Positions 45,601-55,986 of a stretch of 64,000 nucleotides of DNA are shown piece by piece (the stretch's first letter is position 1; each line of letters begins with the position of its first letter). The translations under genes were made by a program, and so were the position numbers. The notes below the pieces were generated by a model that saw nothing but the letters and a program-made list of their open reading frames with translations, was not told where the DNA came from and made no database searches. The stretch is from Magicicada septendecula (taxonomy: Eukaryota; Arthropoda; Insecta; Hemiptera; Cicadidae). The stretch spans positions 320,465,662 through 320,529,661 of the forward strand of contig CM068367.1 of assembly GCA_034769895.1 (NCBI GenBank), written 5' to 3'.

Positions 45601-47509
45601 GCTTTGATTTATTACCAACTGCGCTAACTATTAATGTGTTAGACATCGGTAATATTTCATAAGGTGTAATGTTATGTTTGTTTTGGTGAAACCACGACTC
45701 AGATAATCCGGCAATAACGGATCCAGTATCGAGCAACGCTTGTACACTAACATTATTGTTGAACTTGATATTTATCTCTGGACACCTGATTATTCGTTGA
45801 GAAATTTCTTCATCATCATTACATAATAAATCGCTTCGTAAGTCCGGTAGGATTATATTCGTCTGGTAGTCATTTGTTTTGACGGCTATCTCCGTTAATG
45901 GGTTGAGGGATTTTTTTTCCTCTTCTTGTTGTTGACGGTTCCTTTTGGGTTGAATGCCCGATGTGCCAGCCGTCGTATTCGTAAACTCTATTGTGTTGAC
46001 AGCGCGCCGGTCTGCATTACGGTGCTGGTTATTTATGGCCGGTCTGTCACCCCACATTTTCTTCTGTATTCCGCTTCCTTTGTTCGGACCGCTTTCACTT
46101 TCCCTATAGGCATTTCTCCCCTCGTTTGCCGCCACATAGTTCGACTCTCTATTATTTCTCGGTTGAATCTGTGTATACTCGATGATCAAAGATTCGAAGT
46201 TTGGTATCGTCACAATCCCTCTTGTGACCACCGCGAGCTGTATATCGCGCCCAAAGTGATGAGATATCTTACGTATTAACTGATAGTCAGACAGAGTAGG
46301 TGTTAACTGCCTGCTTTCCAACAAGATGCGTTCAATATATTGAATAGCAGTAACTGGTCCGCGCCAATCAAACCTGCCATACTCCAAATGGTCCCGGATA
46401 CTGTCCTGTCGTTCTTGGCCCCAATATTTCAGAGAGAACGCTTCTTTGAATTCTTCGAAATTTGATATTTGGTTACGTATCACTCGCCACCAAATTCCTG
46501 CGTCCAATTCCAGGTGTTTGCCAATCCACTTAATATTGTCAGCGGGATAGTATAACTCTTGGATTTCGGACAATTCCTTGAGGAATTCCATAGGCAATCT
46601 GTCCGTGCCATTATATTTAAGATCATTGTGGTTAGGCCCGTTAATTCGATTTAATATTCCACACTCACCTTCCATCAATTGTCGCTGCAATCTTTCTTGG
46701 TTTTCTCTTACCTTAGTCAAATGTCCTTTTAACTCTTCGATCCTCGTTGTCTTCTCTTTCGTAGTCTCGTCCAACTTCTGTTCTGTTGAACGTTGTCTAC
46801 CGTCAACTTCTTCCAACTTCTGCATAATATTACTATTTGTTCCTTCTTGCTCCTGTTGTTTCTGCAGTATGGTATCGTGTATCTCGGCCTTGAGTTCTTC
46901 GTGCTTCTTATTGTAATCCTTAACGTGAACATCGAACTTGTGATTAATCCTTTTAACGGCCGTTTGGGTAGTGTGTACTGCTGCCATCCATTCTTGACGA
47001 TCATTTTCTTGTTTTTCTTGTATTTCTACGTGCTTCTTGTTGGCCTCTTCTCTCAAGTCTCTCACGACATCATCTTGCTTCTTCTGTAGTTCGTCGACCT
47101 TTCTTTCCCAGGTCTGCTGGCAGTCACGTATCTCGGACCTTATTTGTGTCATCTCTTCCTTATGCTGGTCGAGTTTTTCATTTTGTTTTTCTAATTTCTC
47201 ACTAATTAATTTATTAATATTCTCTTCTAGTTTTCTGTTATTTTCTTCTTGTTTCTCGCTAATTAATTTGTTAATATTTTCTTCTTGTTTTTCGTTCTGT
47301 TGACGGATGAACTCCATCAACGTTTGTAGGGTTCCATCTTCTAGTTGCGCTGTCTGTCCTCGCGCCCTATCTTCTGGACTCTCTACCACACTACTTGGTT
47401 CACTAGGTGTAGTATTGTCCTCTGTATTTACTGCGCCTAATTGGTTATTAATGTCAAATTCTACACTGTCTGAATTGCTCGCCATTTTTGCCCTACTACG
47501 CGTAATCAT
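42650..47509 (-). CDS. Gypsy-2 Gag-Pol polyprotein, 1619 aa
   Basis: One ATG-started frame with no interruption. Residues about 65-290 are a long Gln/Glu/Lys coiled coil with a repeated INKLISEKQEEN unit. A capsid-like part follows (about 300-470: PMEFLKELSE, IWWRVIRNQ, FKEAFSLKYWG), without a CCHC knuckle. Then come protease ALLDTGSVIAGLSE (about 593), RT with YVDDCLCYS (about 923) and RNase H MQCDASNFAYGGQLYQ. Integrase has a HHCC finger (HRMYGHPG...CDTCQRKK) and catalytic residues in SADYYGPLP, ITDNGTQF and NLAERINRQLG. All catalytic motifs look intact. Unlike Gypsy-1, gag and pol are in one phase, so no frameshift is needed. The product would assemble particles and perform reverse transcription and integration. 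Confidence 0.95.
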   Translation of the reverse strand: MITRSRAKMASNSDSVEFDINNQLGAVNTEDNTTPSEPSSVVESPEDRARGQTAQLEDGTLQTLMEFIRQQNEKQEENINKLISEKQEENNRKLEENINKLISEKLEKQNEKLDQHKEEMTQIRSEIRDCQQTWERKVDELQKKQDDVVRDLREEANKKHVEIQEKQENDRQEWMAAVHTTQTAVKRINHKFDVHVKDYNKKHEELKAEIHDTILQKQQEQEGTNSNIMQKLEEVDGRQRSTEQKLDETTKEKTTRIEELKGHLTKVRENQERLQRQLMEGECGILNRINGPNHNDLKYNGTDRLPMEFLKELSEIQELYYPADNIKWIGKHLELDAGIWWRVIRNQISNFEEFKEAFSLKYWGQERQDSIRDHLEYGRFDWRGPVTAIQYIERILLESRQLTPTLSDYQLIRKISHHFGRDIQLAVVTRGIVTIPNFESLIIEYTQIQPRNNRESNYVAANEGRNAYRESESGPNKGSGIQKKMWGDRPAINNQHRNADRRAVNTIEFTNTTAGTSGIQPKRNRQQQEEEKKSLNPLTEIAVKTNDYQTNIILPDLRSDLLCNDDEEISQRIIRCPEINIKFNNNVSVQALLDTGSVIAGLSESWFHQNKHNITPYEILPMSNTLIVSAVGNKSKLIRKQILCDIYIEEIKYECVFLIIPDLIKPCILGTNFLQETGCLIDMGRRIVELRREDNEATYTVPMMHIGVVDVEEEEEEIIRNIDTKIESIECGDKGTLERLREILIRNSCLFRECPGRIEGYVHEFRVTDQTPYFQRGWPVPLAYKGKVDDEIKKMLRYGAIERCNSAYINPLVTVNKKDGSVRLCLDARKVNSVTIPDYEGAPPINDILARCGKMKYLSTVDLTSSFWQVPLKPECRNFTAFMYDGKCYRFTVTPFGLSTSSAALTRGLDTVLDDEVKESTIIYVDDCLCYSEDLETHLLHLDLLLSNLRRANLTINLEKSQFFRQEIAYLGYRLTTQGIRATDEKIDAIMKFPTPRNQKQLKGFLGLTNFYNRFTDKYAETTKPLLELLRKGQKFTWTQELNECFQQVKRLFVETVILKFPRINQRYYMQCDASNFAYGGQLYQLDEEGKIGVIAFTSKTFKGAEINYYTTEKELLCIVRCLERFRIYILGQPLTIITDNKALTFMNKCHLNNSRITRWILSIQEYKFDIVHCKGKDNIIADLLSRNPEDATLEVISDNISEYLINHLTIKMDKKVSKILMDIGRYQIQDNKLKNIIDKIREECIDKELNKFYRFVDEKLYRLRRREWKLYVPNSVSGEIIAEIHRMYGHPGAKRCIKLLQEYFTIDGMLKRVKNYVRACDTCQRKKDSGNRNLFGGTKAIIPLRKGDLVSADYYGPLPASSAGVRYLFVMVDNFTKYVRLFTLRRATTVATLRRVHQYCKELGSPRVIITDNGTQFSSKKWLDGLTELNIQPRFTAIRNPCANLAERINRQLGNLFRIFVGDQHTKWSRYVPIVESCINETYHKTIEVTPYEAQLGKKPTRAWEKYINKDILLVKGVDHNQIFIKMKEKREKQAKLCNEVKTITKFKIGEKVLIRTYHQSDAVQKRIEKFCELYCGPYKVHQILGEATYLLVDCDDDKKLRGKFNARQLKKYYESEN

Positions 47510-47640
47510 TCAAACTGACTTACACTAATAATCACTTATCTTACTTCTATTTCTATGACACTACTTTCTCTACTACTTCTACTGCCTGTTCTTTACCAAA
47601 GCTGTACGTGTTAACAATCTTTGTTAATACGTATCATGCC

Positions 47641-47656
47641 GTGCGGATGGGCGCCA
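47641..47656 (-). other. Gypsy-2 primer-binding site candidate
   Basis: On the minus strand TGGCGCCCATCCGCAC begins 2 nt after the 5' LTR. The TGGCGCCC start is common to retroelement primer sites; the exact tRNA was not identified. Confidence 0.65.
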
Positions 47657-47658
47657 TT

Positions 47659-50169
47659 TATAAATGTTAATTTATAACTTTTATTTGCATATTTGATTAG
47701 TGGTAAATTATAAATGTCAATTTATGCAAATGTGTAGTAAATGTAAAACCACACTTGTGGTAATTAATATTGTTATTGTGTTTGCTCTTAAATACAAAAT
47801 TTGTCGATCTCTTACATGTATGTGTATAATTGAATCTTATTTATGACTCTGACTATCTATGCTCACGTGTTGGAACACAGTTTATACACTGAATTTTATA
47901 TAAATTCATGTGCAATAAATAATGTGTATTTACTTGTTTTAATTGATTCTTTTCATGCTGTGTGTGAGGCAACCATTTAACATTATGTCTAACTATTCTG
48001 ATTCTCATCAACACATACGTGATATCATTTAATAGATGATAGTTATCGATTCATTTACTTTAATTGAACACAAGAAACTCTTAAAATCTATTTGTATTCC
48101 TTCAAACTTTAGGTTAATATTTGGGTTGCATTGGTAATAATGAACGCATATTTATGATCAACTAAAATACTAGTTTAATTGTCATTCATAACATATTATA
48201 ATAGTACATAGGTTACGTCGCTGTACCTGAAATACATACATATTTTATAATAAACAAATACATGTCTCAATATATGCTGAAAAACAAAGAAAACATACAT
48301 ACATATATAAATCAAATAATATTACAATTCAATATTCTACTTATTTAATGCGTTCATTAAATCCCAAATAAGCTTTTGTTTATACGTTCATTAACTACTT
48401 TATTCAGATTTATTCATTACTTTTCTTAATAATTTTCTCAGGTGTGAATTCTTTGAAAGAAACCAGGTCAGTAGAAGTTATTTATTAGAAATAATTAATA
48501 GTAATGGTTACTTGGTTATTGAATATCCATTAGTTGTTGACGAAGTCTCGTTCTGGTGATGAAGATGGCTCGTAGACACATTCCGTCGTAAGCTGCTTTA
48601 TCACTATCACTTAACACTTCTCTTCCGATCACTCGCGTGGGCGTTTGCATATGTGAATAATTGAAGTTCAGTGTTCATCAATGTTTCATCTTACTGTGTA
48701 TGCTGTGAGTTCGTTTTAATGTCAATATACATGTCTAGTTTCATTTGTCGCTGCTTCATTAAACGTTCATATAATTTATTAGTTTGTTTAATGTTTCGTG
48801 TTCATTATGTTGTTGATAATGTGTCGTACACAATATTAAGTTCAAATGATTTGTATATCGTTAAGTGATGATGTCTGTAGGTGTAACGGTCTGATTGTTC
48901 ACTTGGTATAACTTTAACTAAGTCCGATACTTCGCACTTCGGTTCAATATCACTATCGCGATATGAATGTATTATTAAGTCTTTTAAGTTACTTGTTACC
49001 GTTTTAACTTCCGAACTCGAGTTAGCGTTCCGCCGTTTAATGTACTCTTCTGAACAATGAATAATTACTAACTCCGAATAATTAGCGTAAACTGTTGAAA
49101 GTTTATGATATACCGTCTCTCGCACTTGAAGTTAAACTACTTGAAAATATTAATGTAAACTGTCTGAAAACTTTAGCATGACCGTTTCAAAATTAAGTAT
49201 CGACTGTAGAATGTAGACTCTCAAAAATTGCGTGTAGACTCTCTTTCCGCCGGCCTGGACAGATGGTTTTATTAATTCGTACCTACTCAAAATTTTGTCT
49301 CTGGCGCGCTTCACGCCTACTTCATTTCGAGATTGGTCAGTTTTTTGATATTCTTGGAAAATACTGCCCTATCATGTCAAGATTCTACGTCATAGTTCTC
49401 CCGATAGGTCCTTCGTTTCAGTTGCTATGGAAACACCCCTCACCTCCAAATTTCTCGCTGGCTGAGGGCATCTGATAGGTTCTTAGGTCACCCCGATTTT
49501 CCGCCCTGACGATCGTTGACCCGTTTCGACGAAACTATGGCTATTAGACACTAGTCGATCAACCTATTGTCTGAGTAAACTCTGTGTTTCTATAGATTCC
49601 CATTATCTGTACTTTCAGTCTCCCTGGCGTATTGTTCTATGTCCTAACCCCTTTTTTCTGGCTATTAACAATTTTGAACATCTGCTGGTCGTTGAAGTCA
49701 CCCCAACTTTCCCTTCGTAAATTCTTGTCTGTCAATTAGACGATACCTCCAGCTGCGTAACATGACTTTAGTCTTTGTCAGCCTATCTTCCAGTATTGTT
49801 TCTTAAGGTGCAGCGCATCCGTTTCATTTTAGTATGGAGTTTCACTCGTTTTTGTCGCTTATCGTCTACTGACGTAACATGGTCAACATCTGCTACAATT
49901 CTCAGTACGGATGTGAATGTCCTCGCTTACTTTGTTACAGCTGCGGAGAGCAATAATTCTGGACGAAACTTTCCCTGTCATCTTACGCCACCAAATTCTA
50001 TAGTTGGATTGAACTTAATGTGTTTCTATTGTCAAGTCAGCGACGCTTCACTGACACCTTCTCATTACTCCTTATTTATTGCTCCACCATAAGTCGTTGA
50101 CACCGCCTCGTGTGAACGTACTCTGCCGAGGTGAAAATTTAAAATTTTTAAAATTTTCTGCTCGTTACA
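47659..50169 (-). repeat. Gypsy-2 5' LTR, 2511 bp
   Basis: Upstream LTR of the minus-strand element; it should hold the promoter. I could not place a convincing TATA box. The LTR starts TGTAACGAGCAG on the minus strand. Confidence 0.93.
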
Positions 50170-50173
50170 CGGT

Positions 50174-51857
50174 TGAGGAAGAACCATAAGCATGCCACTG
50201 TAAAACCACATCAGCAAGACCGTCTGACTCTCCAACAAGGCACAGATCATCTGGACAAAACGAGGTGATATTAAACTAAATCTTACCTAAATTTGGCCTC
50301 TATAGGAAACAACATGTATCGTGCGTTTAACATCCTCGAAAAATTCAAGTTCCACTTAAATTGACTTTCTACACCATTAAACTGTTTTAATTGGGTGCGT
50401 GACCGGCTGGAATTTAAGAAATTGCTTTGAGTATTTCGGTGGTTAATGCCTGCACAGTTATATTGCTTTCTAGTTTTCATTTTCCTTCTTTTTGCCATTT
50501 ATTTCTTCTGGTTTCCTCGCATAAGTGTTCATGCAGAAATGTGCAGGTTGGTGGCGTGTTATTTTATGTCAATGCACTCCCTGGGTATGTCCATTCATGT
50601 TCTGTCTATTTCTTGCTTGTATTTTCCTTTTGTTCCATATTATGGTTAGTAGGTACTTCTCTTTTAAAGTCGTGTTGTCCATGCCTACGGTCTTGATCGA
50701 GCTGGGCTGTTGTGATTGTAAAAGAAAAACTTTAAATAAAATTTTGCCCATATCCTGGACACATGGTGCGCAAGCAGTTAATTGAGTGATATTCTGATTT
50801 TTTTTTACACTCATGTTTTTGGAAAATTATTAAACATGAAAATTTAGTCTGTTTTTCTGGTGTTCAGGTTATAAGGGTTAAAATGATTACCATCCTTGTT
50901 TGTGTTCCATGTGCTGGGGGACCATCAGCTTATGATGATAGTGCTAGTCTAATTATGTTAAGGTAATAACGATTTATTTCAATTTATTAATGTAAATTTT
51001 ATAACAAAGATGTTATGTATAACAGGAAAGTCGAAGACCCCTACTGCTAATTGTCGGATCCATGATTAGAATATTAAATTAAATGTTGATTGTTGATTGA
51101 TATTAAATGTTGATTGTAAAATTGATTAAATACAAAGTTGTTATTTGTTAGTAAGCTTGAGTTACTTTTTGCAAGTCCTGTGATATGAGACCCGTCACTT
51201 TTATGCTTCCTTCTAGGTGATTCTGCCTAGTCTTAAATATCGCGAGACGTCTCTCTCCCCTTTTCAAAAAAAAATTTTTTGGCACAAAATTTACAAAATA
51301 TGAGAAGGGGATAGGGCTGGCTCACTTTTTTCTTCGAGTTTTAATGTATTGCTTCGAATTTTTTCTTCGCTTTCAAAAGTATTCGATGTAGTGCTTAGGG
51401 GGGCCTAAAATATAACTATAGGCTATATGTCAAGCGTTGTGAATGTTATGGATATTATTAAGAAGTTCCCTCTATTACAGATTATATGTTCTTCTTACAC
51501 ATCAGATTGGGACCATGGGGCGTTTTACATCTAGGGCCGCTGACCTTGTGTAAGAAATGTAAGTGATATGTGGTCTCATGATCTCGCAGTATCTTATGTT
51601 CAAGGTAGGATTTGTTACTTGATAACAAATATATATATATATGCTACACTTAATTTGTTATCAACGACTTGAATTCCCCTTCACAGACTGGTGTGTCGGG
51701 AATTTTGAGCATCACACAGGAATGTAAGTATGGAGAATATTTAATATTGATTTCTCGTGTGAAACTGGTGACATATACGTAGCCTACTATTGATTCGATA
51801 TTATGCTGTCAGCAAAGAACACTAGCATCGTGGGTAACAACTGCCTCGAATACGGTT
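50174..51857. other. Intergenic DNA, no gene recognised
   Basis: Several overlapping short frames near 50430-50810 show no family resemblance. From 51240 the DNA holds purine/pyrimidine-rich runs and a short (AT)n near 51630-51643. Confidence 0.55.
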
Positions 51858-52553
51858 ATGGATGGATGGATGATGCGCGGGCGTCTTGCGCCCTAATTTG
51901 TTTGCGTTGTTCAGGCCTAGGCTTGATGAACGCTAGGTGCCAACAGGTCAGCGCGGTCGTTTGCTCTGCACAAGGGAGTTATGGTGCAGTCCGCGGGTCC
52001 ATGATAAATTACATGGCCACCACGGAGGCAAGCTTGAGCTTTTGCTTCAGCCAATTGTCCCGCCGAGGCGCGACACCATGGTCCCCTCAGGCTAGCCTTT
52101 GGGAACGTAGTGACCCACTGGCGAGGACCAGAGGCTCGAGCGCCCTAGGGCGTCGGCCGAAACGGTAAGGAATGACTCCGAGACAGCCAGTTTCCGCAAG
52201 GAAGGCACTTGCGCAACCTCGCGGGAGCCCGTGTCTCAGGTCATTATCCTGCCGAATCAGCAAAGCAGGTGCTGACGGGGATCTCAGGTGTCATGGCTTC
52301 AGCCAATTGCCACGCCTGGGCGCGGCTCCGAGGTCCCCGAAGGCATAGCCCACGGAAACTTAAAAGGCGCGCTGGCGAGAACAAGAGGCTCGACCGCCCG
52401 AAGGCGGCGGCCGAGTCGAAGGGACTCGTCACCGGGGCAGTCGGCTCTCGCAAGGAAGGCATTTGCACAACCTCGCGGGAGCCCGTGTCCCGGATCACAG
52501 CCCTGTCGAATCGGAAAAGCCGATGCTGGCAATAAATCAATCCAATCCAATCT
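51858..52553 (+). repeat. GC-rich tandem segment ending in AATCC repeats (LINE 3' tail candidate)
   Basis: Strikingly GC-rich against its AT-rich surroundings. It contains two diverged tandem units of about 250 bp (about 52045-52295 and 52296-52535). Both open with GCTTCAGCCAATTG and later share GCAAGGAAGGCA and ACCTCGCGGGAGCCCGTGTC. It ends GGCAATAAATCAATCC followed by AATCC repeats. An AATAAA-like motif and a short tandem tail suggest the 3' end of a plus-strand non-LTR element. No protein is recognisable, so the family is not assigned. Confidence 0.5.
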
Positions 52554-53640
52554 GCCGCAGCATGATTGACTACAGTTTCGGCAGGCGCAGGTAGTGAATG
52601 ATGGTGATCATTTCAGTCTCCACAAGGTTGGGGGGTTCGTTTCTGGGGGGTTCATGTGATGAACTTGGGGGGGGGAGTCGTCTAACAGCGCCCTCGGGCG
52701 CCTGACGCCGCGAGGGGGCGGTGTATTCTCCATGCTGTCCAACCTTTGGAGGTGCGTATAAGGGAACTCGCCGGCCTTGGCGAACAAATTCGTTGCCAAT
52801 GACCAGACGAAGGCCTCTAAGGTGGGAACACGGAGACCCGGTGGATGGCGGAATTTCGCACAAACCACGGGGAGCCCGTGAGGGAGCGTAGGGTCCAGTT
52901 CTGGAATGTCGTCAGCCTATGCCTGTTGGTGGCCGACAGGAGAGGCCACCAAGCGGGCGCCGCATAAGTGAGTACTGTCCGGAGGAACAGTAGATACAAT
53001 GTAAGTTTTGTACGGACAGCCAGGTGGCTGTTCCGCGAGAGCATTGGTGATAGTTTGGCTCTGACGCCACGAGCCTTGTTGAGGGTTGCGGTCACGTGGG
53101 CGTTGAAGTTCAGGCGCCGATCAAGCCGAACGCCTAGGTACTTCACCGTCGCGGTCCAGTTGATGGGTCTCCCCTCAGGAGAGGGATCGGCATCGGGAAA
53201 TGGACTTATGAGTAAAGCAGATCGCCTCGGATTTCTCCGTATTGATCGCTACCCGCCATTTCCTTAGCCAGTCCGGAAGCATAGCCAACTGGCGTTGTAA
53301 CATTACGCTCGTCCGCCAAGGCGAAAGCGAGCTAAAATGAAACATCGCGTAGTCGGCAAATAGAGATAACATGACCCCGGGATAAACAGGCAGATCGTTC
53401 GTGTACAGGACGTACAGAACGGGGCCGAGGACAGATCCTTGTGGGACGCCGGCGGCGACAGGGCGAACTTTAGAGAACGCCCCATCGACGCTGATCCTGA
53501 AGGTGCTGTCCGTCAGATAGGATCGGAGCAAGTGGACGATAGATGCCGGGAGTGGCGAGTGCGCCAGTTTGTAAACCAGGCCTTCGTGAATACGGTTGCC
53601 CGGTGAGATGAGGTTATGTCGTTTATGAGTTACCATAACC
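52554..53640 (-). mobile_element. Decayed, 5'-truncated Jockey-like LINE fragment
   Basis: The minus strand codes for the second half of a Jockey-clade reverse transcriptase and the C-terminal region, in three phases. The 5' end is lost inside the RT domain near 53600-53640. The 3' end abuts the AATCC tail of the neighbouring element; no poly(A) was seen. Confidence 0.8.
52608..53636 (-). pseudogene. Jockey-like reverse transcriptase fragment
   Basis: Piece 1 (53636-53175): HEGLVYKL, LRSYLTDSTFRISVDG, AGVPQGSVLGPVLYVLYTNDLP and LSLFADYAMF. The last is the FADD palm motif with its second Asp changed to Tyr. Piece 2 (53146-52817): YLGVRLDRRLNFNAHV, LLFLRTVLTYAAPAW and FQNWTLRSLTGSPWFVRN, the standard post-palm region. 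Piece 3 (52868-52608): the C-terminal HLQRLDSMENTPPPRGVRRPR segment. Two frameshifts and the altered catalytic residue make it non-functional. Confidence 0.85.
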
Positions 53641-55658
53641 TGATCCGGGTAACAGAGGCTTGTCTGGAAGAAGGTAAATAGGAATATTTTTAATATTTTA
53701 AATTAAATCACCTTCATATAGGGTCTCTGTTAGTGGTTAAACACTAACTGATTGTGACCTTCAATCAATCACAGTAACATTGATCCAAATCGCCCAACGA
53801 AATCCTGCATATCAAAATGACAAATTGAACTGAACCAGAAAACTGTTGCCGTTTGCTTAAAGTATTTTTTTAGAACACTCTGTACAAATCTTAAGTGCGT
53901 TCGTAAGTGAGGAAGGAATCAAGGAATACTGTTTAAGACTAATTTCTCACAAGCACACTGAAACGTTAATATATCAAATTTTTCTATAGAATCACACATG
54001 CTATTTACTAAAATCACTGAGGCGTAGTGTTCTTAGGAAAAGTGAAACTACGTAAATATCAACAATTTGCATAGTCCGTAATATTCAAAAATATTCCTTA
54101 GTAAGTACTAATCATATTTTCTATATGAATAATCTGACATAGACCTATATTATATGTATATAATACATATGCGTTAAGTACACGAATAAAATTATTTTTT
54201 ATTATATATATATTTTAGTGAATTCAGTCATTAGGCATACCTTTTAACATGATTAATTAACGTGGGCCTAAAGAAGACATTAACTTCAAATCTGTTTGGG
54301 TTTGGGAGATACTTTAGAAGTTTTAAGACTCTACACTTTACATGTGTAACTTATCTTTTGGAGTTATTTGTATTTATTTATTTTACAATTTGATCCAGTT
54401 CTAACTTTATTTACAGAGTAGTTAAAAAGGACACTCGTATTTGGACGGCCATCTCAGACTGTTACTCGTTGGGGTTGACTCATGAGAATTTTCAAACCAT
54501 GATTAGGCCTCCACCGCGTAAGAGTTTGGGAGATTTCTTCTAATGAAATGGACTGTATAAAATCGAAAAAATTATCAGGAGAATGAAAACGTCTTCAGAA
54601 TGTATATGCATTGTAAATTTTCGTCAAAATGTTTAATCGTTTTTAAAAGAGAAGACACGAAATAAGAACAGCATTTGACGTAATTTGTAAGCAAGTAAAG
54701 ATGTCACAGATAATTCCCACATTGTGGAAAGAAACTTGTATTAGACACTACTTCCTTTATTGTTTGTTAGCAGTAGTTTTACTATATCTTTCAGTGTTAG
54801 GGTTATTGATGTCCTCTCATACACATATTCGGTTTAGTCTAATTGTCTTATTCTATATGTGCTTAAGTGGAATTGATATTTTATTTAAAATAAATAAAAC
54901 TATTCTATTAATTAACTGTATAATACGACAAATGCTAGGTCAATTGTTTTTATTGTCGTTGTTGTTATTGTTGTTTTTATTGTTGTTATTATTGTTGTTG
55001 TTAGCCTGGGAGACTCGAATTTAGTTACCGAGTCGTCACAACAGCAACAGAATTGAAAATGATATTCTACGATAAGATAACTCGATTTTAGGGTATGAAA
55101 GGAAACAATTTTTGGCCTCTTGTGTTGGGTATTTATGTTACGGGAAATATGGTTGTGTCCTCGTACTGTTGGATTAAAGCCAAGATTCTCGCGACATCGG
55201 TATCCAAAAACATAACACGTCTAGTAAGAATAGAATATTTCCCAGCCATAGAGGCACAACCTTTTGAGTCATATGCCATTATGCCATATGTGACGAGTAA
55301 GATAACCACGGAGCACTATGTTAATGCTGGAAACACACTTATACTATCGACATGTTACTTTTCTTCTGCTTAAAGTGACAACTGTTAATGGGTGACATCA
55401 ATTCAATGGTAGTGCCCTTACTGTTTTTTCCAGAAACGACGTAGTGCTCCTTTTTGCAGACGAGAGCGTTACATTGTTGAGCGTCCAATTGTGCAACGGG
55501 GAGATCTTAACAGGTCATTTGCCCGTCTATCTGCGCCAAAGGAGGGTAATGTAGTCAACTGGTTCCTCATTGCACCGTTGCACGTTCGTGTACTTCAAAC
55601 AGAATGTTTTTTCTATGTCTCTCTCTTCTTGTTATTGTTTACATCTGTGTAAACTGAG
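53641..55658. other. AT-rich intergenic DNA
   Basis: No gene recognised. A 107-codon frame at 54701-55024 is hydrophobic only because of a TTGTTG/TTATTG simple repeat (54950-55000). A 92-codon frame at 55095-55373 starts with ATG but resembles nothing I know. Confidence 0.55.
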
Positions 55659-55727
55659 ATGACTGAAGAAGAAACAAAAAATGATTTTTTACAAAAATGT
55701 GATTTTTTAGACGGAGTATACGATGAT
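55659..55727 (+). CDS. Candidate first coding exon (weak)
   Basis: ATG in the context ACTGAGATGA opens a 23-codon acidic stretch, MTEEETKNDFLQKCDFLDGV..., that ends exactly before a good splice-donor sequence GTAAGC (55728). A possible acceptor (TTTGTCATAG) precedes the transposase-like exon at 56728. If spliced together, this could be the start of that gene. No homology supports it; chance is quite possible. Confidence 0.22.
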
Positions 55728-55986
55728 GTAAGCTTGACTTCTGTCTTTTTCCTTGTTATTCCTATTTATCATAAAAAGTGTCTATTTTGTTTGCATCCCA
55801 TTTAGTTCAGTTCCTAAGGCTCTAGAAGCTCTTCCAAGCGTATTGGTTCAATTCATATCTCTTCATCACCTCTAACACCTAACGTTCTCCTAGAATCATT
55901 TGTTACGCTGTCTGACCTTGTCCTTGTTACGCTTTTTTGTTCTTGGAAGTCTTCAGTATAAGAACAAATCAAATCTCCGAAACATT

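Larger units (their letters stand above)
39147..50169 (-). mobile_element. Ty3/Gypsy LTR retrotransposon (Gypsy-2), apparently intact
   Basis: An 11,023-bp element on the minus strand with two 2511-bp LTRs and the 4-bp TSD CGGT at 39143-39146 and 50170-50173. It holds one uninterrupted Gag-Pol ORF and has a primer-binding site next to the 5' LTR. I count about a dozen LTR differences by eye. The LTR ends (TGTAACG...TTTATA on the minus strand), 4-bp TSD and coiled-coil Gag resemble Gypsy-1, so the two likely belong to one lineage. No env gene. Confidence 0.95.

Noticed and set aside
40159..49125. Identical 65-106 codon frames in both Gypsy-2 LTRs (for example 40293-40613 and 48805-49125)
   Set aside because: They start with GTG or TTG, not ATG. 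Identity just reflects LTR identity, and no family is recognised.
50427..50814. Cluster of overlapping frames on both strands
   Set aside because: Multiple phases open at once in compositionally skewed DNA; no motif or homology recognised.
54701..55024. Hydrophobic 107-codon frame that looks like a membrane protein
   Set aside because: Its Leu run is coded by a TTGTTG/TTATTG simple repeat, and the remainder has no recognisable domain.
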